This document shows, in pieces, positions 44,845 through 57,499 of a stretch of DNA of 64,000 nt. The DNA is from Lycorma delicatula (taxonomy: Eukaryota > Arthropoda > Insecta > Hemiptera > Fulgoridae), in NCBI RefSeq assembly GCF_047948215.1, contig NC_134463.1, positions 52,449,201 to 52,513,200 of the forward strand. Direction: 5' to 3'. Positions within the stretch are counted from its first letter, which is position 1. Each line of letters opens with the position of its first letter. The notes beneath the pieces were generated by a model. It was not told where the DNA came from, searched no databases, and saw only the letters and a list, made by a program, of their open reading frames with translations. Both the position numbers and the translations under genes were made by a program.

Positions 44845-47615
44845 TTTTTTTTCCTGAATTTTTTACGGGCATCGACTGCTAGGGTCATTAGCCCTCGTCA
44901 CATTCTTTAAAAGAAATTAGTATCACCATCAGGATCGTCATATGTAACGGTGTAAAGGGCCCTTACATTTTATTTAAAAGCACAACCAACATAAAAAACA
45001 TTAAGATACAACAACAACAAGACAAAACAACACTTACGGGTTGTAAAGGGCCCCGATATTAAAATTTGAGATAAGGTTCTCAAAAAGAGCATGAAATTAA
45101 AAATACAACTTATCAATACCATTTCTTTCTTCTACCTGTCTCGTTTATAGTTTGTTTAAGCACCCTCGGGGCGACAAGAACCGACGTGAAGCAGTATATT
45201 AGTCGCGCAAGGATGCCGTGGCAGTTGACTCCTTATAAACAGGCTACAGGCATCCATTGCGCTTACCCATAGCCTCGCGCCCACAGTTTACCCTTGAGGG
45301 TCCCCCATGCTATCATTGGACACACCCCGACTCACTGCTCTTGAATGCAGACGAGCCAAGATGGCCTAGGCAAGAGGGCTACCTCCCGTCACTACACGTG
45401 CCACGCTTCGAGACTCCCATATACATAAAGAATTCCACTTAGATATTCTTTAACACAGCTTTAAAAATTGTTCAACTTTTACAGACTTCTAAGAAGTCCA
45501 CTGCCGTGTAAAAATGCAACTATCTTTTCTTCATTTCCATTATCCAGATCAGCAGTAATGTCACTTCATAGACAGAACCTCTTTCTGAGGTCCTCATATA
45601 TTGTACACTCTTCTATTAGATGCTTAATTGTGTTTTTTTGCAAACACCGGTCTCTCATCGCCGGTTAACAAATATGAATTTGTTAATCGCGTGAGACCGA
45701 TTCTAAGTCTGGTCACAGCTACTTGTTCTCGGCGAGTCAACTTCACGTCGCTTTTCCATTTATATGGAGAAGATTTTACTGAGTTTAATTTTGTATTTAA
45801 CTCCTCCATTCAGTATTTCACTTGTTTTTTACTACGTTAGTTAGACAATTTTTAACATCTCCCACTCTTACAGGAAATGCATCCAAATCATCGCAGACTA
45901 TTGCCTTTCTGGCAGCTTCGTCTGCGCTCTCAGTACCTGTAATACCAGCATGCCCCGGAGTCCATACAAATACGCATCGCTGTCCTCGTTGTTTTAGAAC
46001 GTATAAAATGGACAGGATGTTTGCAATTAGGACATCCTTAATGTTCTTGTTCCGAATTGCGACAAGTGCACTTAAAGAATCGGAACATATTAACACTCTC
46101 TCTTCGCAATAGTGTTCAGTGTAGCGAAGAGCTTGTTGAATTGCAGTGAGTTCTGCCGTGTAGACACTGGCCACATCTGGCAGTTTCCAAAAGTGGGCTT
46201 CTTCATTTACATATATTGAGCATCCAACACTATGTTCGGTTTTAGAACCGTCAGTATAAATTCTAATATGTTTTTCGTAGCTACTGACGGTTGCCAAAAA
46301 TTCCTGCTGGATGATCACTGCTGGTTTCTTTTTTATTTCTCCTTCAGAGAGATCCAAACTTATATTTACCGCTGGCAAGAGCCATGGCGGTATTTCTCTA
46401 GTAGAAATTGCCAATGTATCTGGAATGGCAATTTCATATTTATTTCTTAATTCGTGGTACCTAATTCCGGCTGGTCTGGAATAGGTAGCACGACGTTCGT
46501 ATAAATGAAATATAATGAAATTTTTACGTAAAAAGTTTGTTATTTATATGGGCAGGAAAAGCCCATACGTTTGCTGCAATCTTAGTAAACGGATCTCTCT
46601 TCTATAATGTAGTGGCATTATTCCGGCTTCGAACATTAGACTAGTCGCCGGACTTGTGCGAAAAGCGCCTGTCGCATATCTTATTCCGCTATTATGAATA
46701 ACGTCTAACTTTCTTAGATGCGACTTCCTAGCGGATGAATACATCTGCAGTCTAGTTTTGATTGAACCAATGCCTTATACAATCTCAATAATATCTCTTT
46801 ATCTGAGCCCCAATTAATGTTCGATAAACATTTGACAATGTTTAGGGCTTTTTTGCATCTAACACTCGAAGTCCTGTATGTGTAATCCCCACGTACGGGA
46901 TTTATCCAATACTAGTCCTAAAAATCTCACATTATCCTTATATTGTATTGGATTATCGATCGTCAACGTAGGACTTTGATGAGGAATTCTCTTCCTACAG
47001 AAGTGTACACAGCACGTTTTTTCTGGTGAAAATTGGAATCCATTATTCCTTGCAACTTCATTTAGAGCGTTAATCGCTCGTTGCAATTTGTATTTCACCA
47101 TAGCAGTCTTGTTACTGGCATACACAATTGCTAAATCATCAACATAGACGCTTTTGCTGATTTCTACTGGAATGGCTAATATCGATTTATTAATGGTGAT
47201 CATAAACAAGGTACCGCTCAACGGCGAACCTTGTGGTATGCCATTTTCCAAGATTTTTGTAGATGAATATTCATTGTTGACACGAATTTGGAAAGTTCGG
47301 TCATTCATATAGTTCCTCAATAAGATTGGCAGCTTGCCACGAATGCCCCATTCATGTATCTGGAGCATTATACCATGACGCCAAGTCATATCGAAAGCCT
47401 TCTGAAGATCAAAGAAGACTCCGACACAATGTTTCTTTGTAATAAAGCTTTTATATATAATGCTCTCTAAGTTGATCATTTGATCGGTGGTAGAATGGTA
47501 TTGTCGAAAACCTGCTTGATATGGTGATATCAGGTTTTCTTTTTCCAAAACCCAAACGAGTCGATTATTAATGATTTTTTCGAGTATTTTTCCCATAGTG
47601 CACGTCAAGGGAATT
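44845..47615 (-). mobile_element. I-clade LINE, 5'-truncated, with RT and RNase H
   Basis: Minus-strand element: RT (47608-46859), thumb/connection (46860-46544), RNase H (46414-45818), a C-terminal segment to about 45475, then a 630-base 3' UTR ending in an A run (T run 44844-44852 on plus). The order RT then RNase H in one ORF is typical of the I group. It starts abruptly at the T-C-T-M-G-K-I motif near 47605, so the endonuclease and ORF1 are missing. No convincing target-site duplication found. Confidence 0.85.
45475..47608 (-). pseudogene. I-clade reverse transcriptase-RNase H polyprotein, broken
   Basis: RT blocks: TCTMGKILEKIINNRLVW, AGFRQYHSTTDQ, VFFDLQKAFDMTW, NGIPQGSPLSGTLF, SVYVDDLAIVY (catalytic Asp-Asp), SPEKT and RFLGLVLDK. 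A +1 frameshift follows near 46859 and another near 46745; then ARKSHLRKLDVIHNSGIRYA and a TAA at 46544-46546. RNase H shows IYTDGSK, YTAELTAIQQAL, LICSDSLSAL and GHAGITGTESADEAARKA, so all the D-E-D and His positions are visible. The end carries KLTRREQVAVTRLRIGLTRL, the usual post-RNase H segment, then CLQKNTIKHLIEEC-like text in another frame. A recent but inactive copy. Confidence 0.85.
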
Positions 47616-48058
47616 TAGATTGTGATGTTGAAATTATTCATGCCGACGATCTGAAAATGTGTTAGTAGTAAATTTGTAACCAAGATTAGAATCGTTATTA
47701 AAAAATATATATAAAATTGAAATATATCTACTGCTAAATATTTGATTTTCTTACCTAAAACGTACCTATTCAGTTTACGGTTGTTAAAAAATAAAAGTGA
47801 TTATTTCAATATCTGTTTAGCCTACTTAAATATTTTCAAACAGTGAGTTATGTATTCGTACATCAATTTAATGTGTATTCATGCGTAAATATTATTTTCT
47901 AGTTTAAATTTACTGCCAGCATAGCTATTTGATCTACTTACATGCAGATAATATTATCAGGAATAACATAGGGGTTCACGTTTAAGTGCATGCATGCATG
48001 TGTATGTGTGGTGTGTTGTAGCGGGTGTTAAATAATACATTTTTTAATTTAAGTTGTC

Positions 48059-48089
<31 letters not shown>

Positions 48090-48526
48090 TATTTTTGAGT
48101 ATGTTTGTGTATGTATATTTGTGTGTAAATTTAAATATTAAGAATAAATAACTAAAGAAAATATCTTATAATTTGCATAATTATATTGGTTTAAGCATAT
48201 ATATTTATACTTAGTATATAAGTTATCAGTAAATTCAATTTAATAACTTTTTATTAAATATAACCGAATGCAGAAATTAAATATTCATTGGATACAGCAA
48301 TAGATCTATCGAAAAAAATGAACTTTCTGAAACAATATTCTTTTCATTTCTGTATTACTGAATACCGAATGTTTGTAGAAAGATAGTACTTAGCCATCGA
48401 TTTGCCAACTCTGTTGCTGATATCTATAATTCGATTTAGATAATAGTTTTTGATCTTTTTATTTTGACGGTTTAACGTAGAAGAATAATTAAAAATCTTT
48501 TTTAACTATTTTATTTTCACAAAATT
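47616..48526. other. AT-rich stretch without a gene
   Basis: GCATGCATGCATG near 47990 and a TG/TA microsatellite at 48060-48090; nothing else. Confidence 0.6.
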
Positions 48527-49140
48527 TTTCTTTCCTGGCATCCTAGTCTAGGGATATGCTGCAAGAAGGAAAGAAACAAAAAAATCAGTCAAAAATGGGG
48601 TACAGATTTTTTTTTTATTTCTCGGCATTTCATGACCCAGAAATTCCGAAAAAAAAATAGAAGTAATATTCGTACGTATGTACGTGTGTTGGCGTATTTG
48701 AAGCTCAATAATTTTTCTTTGAATAAACCGATTTTGATGAAATTTGGCACACAGCCTCATGTGTATGGGATTATTTTTTGGTAAAATTTTGGGGTTAATA
48801 TAGGAGTGTAGGGATATTATTTTTAGGTCGTGGTAGTTTCTTTCTGGTCCATTTTATCAAAATTTTATAACATAACCTCACTTAATATTAAGTCCATTAC
48901 ATGTGTACGTGCGTATCTTATCACTTTATAAAAAATTTTCCTCCAAAATTTCCCCGTTTCCAAAAATTATTTATTTCATATCATTTAACCGAATTAAATA
49001 TTTTTTCTAATCCTAATAGCAAATACCCAAAAAAAAATTGGTGCAAGATTGGGGTAGTGGAGCCGATCAAAGTTTGAAATATCGATTTTTTGAATTTTCT
49101 AAAACTTTTTCTAATTTATTAAAAATTTAATAAAAATATT
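48527..49140 (+). mobile_element. Family A MITE, copy with recognisable head
   Basis: Starts TTTCTTTCCTGGCATCCTAG, then GCAAGAAGGAAAG, GTACGTATGTACGTG, GTGTTGGCGTATTTGAAGCT and AAACCGATTTTGATGAAATTT, the order seen at 23264. The far terminal repeat is not identified, so the right boundary is approximate. In this copy the GTACGTATGT and GTGTTGGCGT blocks are adjacent, the state without the fold-back insertion seen at 1837-2367. Confidence 0.6.
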
Positions 49141-51464
49141 ACACTTTACTCATTCCCCTTAAAAAAAGAAATAACTAAAGTAACCTTTTAATGGTTATAC
49201 ATTTTTCATTGTTTTTAGTTTCTTCCATTCAACATAGTAAACATAGACAAATCAAAAAATTTTCTTGGGAGGTGATTTTGTGGGTTGGAGAGCAGAAAAA
49301 ATAATATCGAGTTTTTGAATTTTCACATTTTCTTCATTTATCATTATTTTTCTTCAGACGTTTCACAAAGTTCTTCCGGAACTACATAACTTATTCTACT
49401 CTTAAAAATAACCGAAAAAGTTCACATAAACATATGTTTTAAATTGTCTCGTTTGCGAGTTACAGCTAGCGAAAAATTTCGTTCCGATTTCAGCTATCCT
49501 AGTGAAATAAGGTCGTACTCAAATTAATAAATAATTAATTAGTTTAATTTATTAATTAAATAATTAACTTACTAATTAATTAATATGAAATTTTTAGGAC
49601 GTTATTAAGGATCGGAATTAGTGATTCCTTATGGTTTTTGACTGGAAAATCGAAAAAAAATAGGTCTTAGAACCGTATTTGAAGCAGGTTTTTAGATTGA
49701 AAGAAAACCAATAAATTGGCGTTAAAAACTTATTTTTTTGTGTTTGATATACAATAACTTAAAATGAGTAATAATCATATAATACTTTTAAACAAAAGTT
49801 GTAGAGAATTTAATTTTGAACAAAATGTTGTAAGATAAGTTGAATAAAACGAAGAAAATTTAGAAAGATTAGAATTTTATTTAAAAAGAGTAGCTTACTA
49901 CAATTGCCAGAAAAGTAATTATTTTATGTAAACTAAAACCAAATTCTTTTTTGGTGATGTAAAAAATTCATATAAACAAAATTTACTATTAAAAAATTTT
50001 AAAAAGTCGAAATTACACTTGTAAAATAAAAATTACTTAGATAAATTTTTTTTTACTAATGATAGAAATTCAATATATATTTGAAAAATTATCATTTCAC
50101 ATTTGGCAATAAAATAACAACAGCTGATAAACAATTCGCAATACTGTAATAGTGTTTAAATCATTTTTTGAAGTAAATTAAGTATATCGATTACTTTGAA
50201 CTGTGCTGTCGTTAGCGAAGTTTTTCTGTAACACTTTATTGTCAGCTTTTTTTTATAATAATTATTTTACATACCTTTTTTAATTTTTTATTTTTTTTAA
50301 TAAAACTAAATAATATTACTGAATTCTAATCTTTTACGGATTTTTTTTTTGTATTTAACATCAATGTTCAGTAGAAATTTTCTCAGAATAAATTTATTTT
50401 GTAACGATAATATATTTATATAATTTTACTGAAAATCCTTATTATAATGATATTTTTGAAGATAATAACGTTTAAAATTTATGCTCCTCTTCTTACGTGT
50501 TTAAATATTTTTATCTTCTAACTCGTAATAACAATAAAGTATCGTGATAGCATTTTTCTTATAATATATTAATTTTTTTCTTTTTTTAATACAGGTAATT
50601 CATTTCTTATTATAATAGTGGTCCATAAAAGGAAGTTATTACATCATAGTAATGTTATTTAACATAAAAAAATTAATGTACTATGCAAAGTGCATCTTCT
50701 TGTATTAAGTCAAGGTTAAATAAATTTCTGACGTCATGTAATAAGCAACAGTACTACCTTTAAGAACATAAATGTAACCGTATTTTAAACATTGTTCGTT
50801 ATGTTTTTATTTAGCTTACCTCATACTTGTTGGAGGTAAGTTTTATTTTAGGCTAAATGACTAATCAACATTGTGGTTAAGAGAAATGCTTTGTATATTA
50901 AAACCTCTTTTTTTATTTATTATTTCAAATAAAATAAGTAGTAATAATTCATATCAAACTTGATTAAATGTTTGTTTGTATGTAATTCGTTAATAAGCGT
51001 AAAGGTTTAGTAAATTGTTGTCTGATGTTAGTAAAATAAGAGAACAAAACAGTAATAGTCGGGCGATCTTTGCTGATTATAATCTGCAATAAGTTCAGTA
51101 GTACATTGAGACAATACGTCATCACCTTATCTTATTTCCACCAGGAGTGGTTCCCTTTGTTTATTCTTGTTTTATAAATGATCCTTATTAAGATAATAAT
51201 ACGTCAGAACTATAAATATCGATAAATTACAAGTAAATATATAGAAGAATTACGAATAGTTGAAAAAATGAAATATGAACAGCATTAAACTTTACAGAAT
51301 GCGTCATCAAAATAATAATTTATATATATATATATTTAAAATTACTTTTTAAAAAAAAAGGCTAATCAGGTATGGAAAATATGAAAAAAACAGAATCAGA
51401 AATATTTATTAAAGAATGAAATTGTAATTCTCCAAAAGAATATATGAAAGTGTTAGGTTAATTC
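49141..51464. other. AT-rich stretch without a gene
   Basis: Contains a phrase GTTTGCGAGTTACAGCTAGC (49451-49470) of repeat-like character, long T runs and no frame with recognisable content. Confidence 0.6.
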
Positions 51465-52333
51465 CAGTGGCCGCTCATAGATAAAATTTGTAAGGGTGCT
51501 GCACCACAGAATTTTTTCTGGGCCTTTTCAATGCCATGATTAGTTTTTCTGTAAAATAAATGGACCGAAAAATAACGAATCAAATAGAATAGCTGAAAGC
51601 AGGATAATAATCTACACTTTATCATATTCAAGAATATGGTACACTGTTTTTAAGCACGGTGTGCTTAAAAACTATACGGTTTAACTGAATAAATAATAAA
51701 ATGTCAATACAAATAATATTTTTTAGTATTATTAGATAATAAAATGTCCGCTTAAAAAATCCAGTGGTGCTTAATTTAAATTTCTACGTACACAGAAACA
51801 AACATAATTAGCTTTTACTAATTACCTTTTCTTTCGCCCTTCCAGCGTGTTTTTAGGCAGATTTGGCAATTAATGAGCCCTTGCTTTCCACCATCTTCTG
51901 ATTATTACTGAAAAAATAACTAAACCATTTTCATATTTCTTCCACCGACTAAACTAGAAAAGGGAATGAACTAGAAACGTTCCGTACATACACGGAGTAA
52001 AAAAAAATTACCTTCCAGCAGCACGCCAGGATCGGCACTGCGGAAGCAACAGCGATCTCTCTCCCTTGCAGTCTCGTGTACAGCTTCTTATCTGCGCATG
52101 CGCACTACAGCCATACATCACGCCGCTGGAACTGTGAAGCGCAAAAGTTCCATAAAAAGATTTTTGTATCGTTTTCATAAACTGGGGGATGGCTACTGAT
52201 ATTAAACTTAAGAATTATATATTGTAGAAGTATAAACAAAGAATTAAAGAAAAAAGGACTCATATTAAATTTTATTGATAATATCAAGTGGAAACAGGGG
52301 GGGTGCTACAGTTCTATACGCGAGCCGCCACTG
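51465..52333. mobile_element. Non-autonomous hAT-like element, 869 bp
   Basis: Ends are 12-bp inverted repeats with one mismatch: CAGTGGCCGCTC at 51465-51476 and GAGCCGCCACTG at 52322-52333. GGGTGCTGCACCAC and GGGGGGGTGCTACAG follow inside each end, extending the similarity. CAGTGGCGGCTC-type termini are of the CA-G-x-G form of the hAT superfamily. The expected 8-bp target duplication is not evident (GTTAATTC left, GTAAGGTG right). No transposase frame is present inside. Confidence 0.55.
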
Positions 52334-53521
52334 GTAAGGTGAGATTTTTTTTAAATCGGAGAATACTGTAAGTGCTGCTGATCAAGAGCTTTAAACTTAG
52401 AATAAATAAGTTTCAAATTTATTCCTCACTCCAACGCGCATTGAATTAAACAGTTTAATACACGTAAGTCTGGGATTCTTTTGTAAGAGTTTTATAATGT
52501 TTAATAATTATATACTCTTGCAATACATCTTTTTTCGTGTGTCATACCTTTAACAGAAATAGAATGTACGTAGCAATTACAATCCAGTTTCAATAAACGA
52601 ACATTTATTGCTTGCATATCAACTTTAATAAAAAAATTAGTATTAATTTTAATCAGTGGTTTACATGAATGTTTTCTCGATGTATCCCTACTTAAACATT
52701 GCTGGATTTTAAATATTAAATTTAATAACCATTGAATTTTTCCGCATTAATAAACCATTTTGCAAATGAGTTAAAAAAAATCGAAAATGTGTAGTTTTTT
52801 AAAACATCGATATATTATCAATGATCTTATATTTCTATCATAAAAATGCACTTTGAAAATACATAATTACTAGTTATATTGTTTATTTTAATTAAAGTAA
52901 TTATTTTGGCCGAATTATCTCGTTTTCATTATATAATATTCGCATGTAGTACGAATACTTTTGAAAAGTTGTTAAAATCATATTTCATGCGAACAACATT
53001 TTCTGATAAATTGGCTTCACTCGATGGTTCATCATGGTTGTTCCCGTTCACTTGTAATCTGTCTTCTCAGATACATTTCCACATACCATTACTTTGTCGG
53101 TCATACTCAAAACTATTGTCTTATACTCAGAAGAAGTGGTAGAGTTGGAGTGTTTCTTTACAATGATCAGCTGGGCCGAGCGCCGAAGTAGCAGTAAAGT
53201 CCTTAGTAGATTAAATTGAGATTAGATAGTTGGGTTAACACCAAATGTACATTATTTACATTATTTATTTTAAATAATACTATTTAAGGGCTATTTTAAT
53301 TACTATTAAATACTCACCAACCCCAAAACTGGATTTGTCACAGTCACTGTCCCTCACCATTCATACTACAATCAATATAAAGAAAGTAAATCAATCAAAA
53401 GATATTCAATAAACACGTCGCGCACACAGCTGACTGATGAATTAACACAGAACCTTACAAAGAAATTTGCACGTGGGAATGTGAAAATGGAAATTTTGTA
53501 GTGTATGAAATATACCATTCT
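52334..53521. other. AT-rich stretch without a recognised gene
   Basis: An 87-codon plus frame at 52879-53142 has mixed composition and no motif I can name. 53380-53521 is probably the body of the SINE whose head is at 53522-53588. Confidence 0.5.
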
Positions 53522-53588
53522 TGACCGGGAATCGAATCCGCGACCTCCGAATAAAAGCCCAAGACTACCACTCCGCTATGCATATCGA
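53522..53588 (-). repeat. tRNA-like SINE head (type 5)
   Basis: On the minus strand TAGCGGAGTGGTAG (53566-53579) is a good A box and GGATTCGATTCC (53528-53539) a good B box, with a GGGCTTTTATTCGGAGGTCG stretch between them. The CGGGAATCGAATCCGCGACC phrase on plus is typical of tRNA genes or tRNA-derived SINEs. The 5' acceptor half does not pair well, so a SINE head or pseudo-tRNA is more likely than an active tRNA. Confidence 0.6.
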
Positions 53589-54332
53589 CGGAATAACAAA
53601 TAAGTTTATTTTTTTATCTTGTTTTTATTCGTCTAAAAATCACATTAATATTCCTATTTCTGGCACAACTCTAAAAACTGCATTCTTTCTGCCACATAAA
53701 TTGTTTTATCTATGAATAAAAATGCTGGAATGATTTTTCCGGCCATCCTGGTCAACTCATATTTTATATTATAAAAACGTTTTATAAATTTATATAAAAG
53801 TAGTATAGAAAAATCGTAAAAATTCTAAAAAAAAATAAAATAAAACATTTACAAATTTGTAAAAAAAGTAACAAAATAAAAAAGTAAAATAAAGTTGTAA
53901 TATAATAAAATTGTCAAATTTCTATGAAATTATAAAATGAAATAGCCTTCAAAATTTCTTTCTTATTAGTTAACGTAACTATTTTACTTATTTATAAGGA
54001 AACGCTTGAAAAAGTATCGATTGATTGCTGTAAGAGAACGACAAAATAGAAAAGAGCAGATGAAAGACATACTCGATTACAAAGAATTCCTGAAGTATCG
54101 ATTAACGTAACCCACGCATTCAATGCAAAAGCTTTGAAAAAAGCAATAAATCCGTTCTACAGCCTAAATTGGAATTTTTAACCCAATATGTTTTTCTTTT
54201 AATGTTCCAGTACTACTCGATAATGGTGTGGGACCACCAAGAGATCATCCTGTATTGTTTAAAAAAAAGTACATCCAAACTGGTGCATTTTGTGAAAAGT
54301 TGCCCGGCTAAACAAAAAAAAGTATATAAATA
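53589..54332. other. AT-rich stretch without a gene
   Basis: 54000-54300 is slightly more complex. Pieces such as RADERHTRLQRIPEVSI and HAFNAKALKKAINPF can be read in one frame but I recognise no family. Confidence 0.5.
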
Positions 54333-54895
54333 TATAAAACATAAAAGGTATTGTGGGTGAACATTACTCCATTTTGGTTTTAGTTTTAAATTTAATAATT
54401 TAGAATACAACAATTAGTATGATAATTTTGGAGGCCCCCTTTCTCTTTTTTTCCTATTTAGTCTCCGGGAATTACCGTTCAGTTAGTACTTTAGAGGTTG
54501 AATTAGGAAGTTACGTATAAATGTAAATGAAGTGTAGTTTTGTACAGTCGACCATTCCTGAGATGTGTGGTTAATTGAAACCCAACCACCAAAGATCACC
54601 GGTATCCATGATCCAGTATTCAAATCCGTATAAAGTAACTGCCTTTACTAGGACTTGAATGTTGAAGCTCTCGACTTCCAAATAAGCTGCTTTGGGAAGA
54701 CGCGTTCACCACTAGACCAACCCGGTGGATTAATTTTTTTTTTTGTAGGCCTTAGACCGATCAGTTCTCACGAATCGAATGATATCGGAAATCCTGCTGC
54801 GAGTTTCTAGATAGAATATGATTAAAATTACACATTTAATTTTATTGTAGTTTATTGAAGACTCATTATATTTCTATTAAAATGAACTAATATAT
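54333..54895 (+). repeat. Dispersed repeat E, copy 1, split by a SINE
   Basis: 54333-54436 and 54752-54895 together match 62655-62885 (GAACATTACTCC, TTTAAATTTAAT, ATGATAA, CGATCAGTTCT, AGATAGAAT, GATTAAAATTA and so on). The SINE at 54437-54740 interrupts exactly at the GGCC present uninterrupted in the other copy. Confidence 0.8.
54437..54740 (-). mobile_element. tRNA-derived SINE (family S) inserted in repeat E
   Basis: Minus-strand order: head with A box TGGTCTAGTGG, B-box region, GTGATCTTTGGTGGTTGGGT block, 3' GACTAAATAGG and A-rich tail. TTTTGGAGGCC (54426-54436) and TTTTGTAGGCC (54741-54751) flank it with one mismatch. A T run sits between the head and the right duplicate. Confidence 0.9.
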
Positions 54896-55610
54896 ATGTG
54901 ATATATTTTGCCGAATTCTGCAGTTTTAAAGATATTCTTCGCAAAATTAGTTTTATAACCGTTGAGATCGAATCAGCTAAAAAAAATGTTTCCAGATTTA
55001 TTGTGTTTTAATAGATTTTTTAGCATCAAGGGGCGTTTTTAGTGGTTATGTTGATTATAAAATACGAGTAAAATTAAATATTTTTTAAAGTCAATTTTTT
55101 TTAAATATTCATACTGAAGGGAGACAAAAACAAAAAAAATATATATATTTCAATTTTAAGAGTGGGTTGATTTTTGAATTTTTTAAAAATCTATTATTTA
55201 TATATGCATTGTAGGTAACAAATTTGCTTTAATAAGGTCTCTCTTCATTTACCTTTGATGAAAATAGAAGTTGATTTTTTCGTGATATCCACCACCTTCT
55301 TACCGGGTTTTGAAAAACGTTTTTGTAATTAATGACCCATGTATAGAAATATTTAAGCTAAAGTTAAAGAAAACCTGTTCAGTCAGTCCTGAGATATAAG
55401 GTCAAAAGTAGTGTGTAACGCTTACGTACATACTTACGCGCATAGGTAGGAATATAATGTTTTATTGATCTAAATAAACTAGTTGGAAAATATACCGCAA
55501 AGATTTTCAGGAAAATCAATACCCATTTTTGACATGATAACCAAATTTTCTCCTTTAATATAGCAATAAAAGCTCGGAGAGTAATATATGTATATAAAAA
55601 ATTTAAAATT
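54896..55610. other. AT-rich stretch without a gene
   Basis: Nothing recognisable; frames are short. Confidence 0.55.
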
Positions 55611-56290
55611 TTTACTTCCTTGTACGAAGTGTAGAAAGTATTGTGATCGCGAAAAATTTCGGTTTTCAGATTTCAACGTAAATATCCATTTTGACCATCC
55701 CTTAATCCATTTTGAATAGTCTCAACATAACGTCTTACATCCGTGTGTACGATATGCATGTCTCGTATATATATATGTATATATATATATATGTATGTAC
55801 GTATGTATGTATCTCAGATAACCCAAAAACGATTTGCCGTAGGATGTTGAAATGTTGGATTTTAAGACTGTTATAACATCTAGTTGTGCTTTTCATTGCA
55901 ATCGACTGAACCAAAAGTGTCCAAAAAAGTCCAAAATCCAAAAAACCATTGGATTTTGAACTTTTCCTTAACTGCAGTAATAAGCCCTCAATGAAAGCTT
56001 TTCAATGATTTATCATAAGTGGTACTTATTTTCATTGGTTCCAGAGTTATAGCCACATGAAATTTTAATTAATGTAATATTTGGATCTTATAAGGGGAAG
56101 ATTTTTTTTTTTAATTTAAATGTATTGATTTATTAATAATTATTAACCTCTGATTGTAAAAAAGGTTTTACGATAAATAATAATTCAATAATAACAATAA
56201 AAAATATATATGAAAAAAACATCAGTAGTTATTAATGAAATAAAATTATATGTGTATGTAATTTAATTGGCATACAAGTAAGTCATGTGG
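55611..56290 (+). mobile_element. Family B MITE-like repeat, second copy
   Basis: Head TTTACTTCCTTGTACGAAGT, then AGAAAGTATTGTGATCGCG, ATCCATTTTGACCATCCC, GTATGTATCTC, GATTTGCCGTAGGATGTTGA and the TTCATTGGTTCCAGAGTTAT block, ending near AAGTCATGTGGTGTTCACA. It holds a single copy of the segment that is duplicated at 24967-25883. A TATG/TA microsatellite lies at 55766-55812. Confidence 0.7.
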
Positions 56291-57388
56291 TGTTCACATA
56301 AGATTTGGTGAAACATTTGATTATTCGTTTTTGTTTTCATTTTGTAGATGGTTCATCATAATAAATTTAAAAAAACGTAGTATTAGAAAGACTTACATTT
56401 GTTTAAAGAGTAATAAAGGTTTTGTAACTGTCCACTTTGTAACTTGTAATTTTGTAACTGTCCACTTTAATTAAGAATTGGAGGATCCTATCTCACTTTC
56501 AAATGAAATAACTTTAAATGAAGTGCTGCAAAAAATGTTTTTATGTAATTTAGTAGCTAATTTAATATAAATATATATATATATATATATATTTTTTTTT
56601 TTGATAAATCGATATATGTCATTTATTATAAAAGTCAATAATTTTTTGTGTATAAATTGTTCCTATTATAAAGAAGCTTTATTAAGTATATAACATTAAG
56701 TTAGGAGATAATTTAATTAAAACTTCATATTCCATCAAATTTAAAATATATTTTATTAGTTTACTTTTACTTAATGATGAAATATTTCCCTAACTCTTTA
56801 GTTTTCTCCAACTTGACAGTTATAATTTTAAATGAACAAATCGTTATTCTATCTCAACTATTTATAGATGCTACATTTATAAAGGAATCGTTATTAAATC
56901 AAATATAGGAAGCTATTACTAGAAAAATTCTTGTTTAATTAGATTTTATAAATAATTTTACTTCCTTTAACAGCCTTTATCTGTAATAATATATATTCTA
57001 ATTATTAAAATTAAATGTATTAAAATAACAAGCAAAGTTTTCAAAGTTGGATTTATTCTTCTTATTCGAAATGTAAGTTTCTCTAGTGTTAACGCTAATT
57101 TATTGTTTATTTTACGGTGCTATGACCCGTGTAGTTTTCAATATCTTATTATAATATATTTATTTCTGTAAACCAAAGGGAAGATTAGACTATAGTTATT
57201 AAAGTTATTTCTAATTTAAAATAAAACTTTTAAGTTAATTTAAATTTTAGAATCGCAAATTTATTTTAAGTAAGTTATAAAAAAATTATTTTATATAAAA
57301 AGTTTTTGTATAATATTTTATTTTATAATTTATGTTTGCATTTTTGTATTTCTTTATACACATATTTTGTTTTGATTTAAAAATATAT
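56291..57388. other. AT-rich stretch without a gene
   Basis: TA microsatellite at about 56568-56592, otherwise low-complexity AT. Confidence 0.6.
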
Positions 57389-57441
57389 ACATATTTAAGA
57401 GTATTTCACTTGGACCGCCGCCTAATATGGAAAGATTATTT

Positions 57442-57455
57442 TAGAGAAAAGAGGT
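57442..57455 (+). repeat. Left target-site duplication of RTE copy 2
   Basis: TAGAGAAAAGAGGT occurs here and at 59062-59075. The first three bases may belong to the element end (CATAGAG is also present in copy 1), so the true duplication is 11 to 14 bp. Confidence 0.9.
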
Positions 57456-57499
57456 TTTTTTTTTTTTTGTCTTCAGTCATTTGACTGGTTTGATGCAGC

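Noticed and set aside
53522..53588. A functional tRNA gene
   Set aside because: Good A and B boxes, but no credible acceptor stem or full cloverleaf could be drawn by eye; a SINE head fits better.
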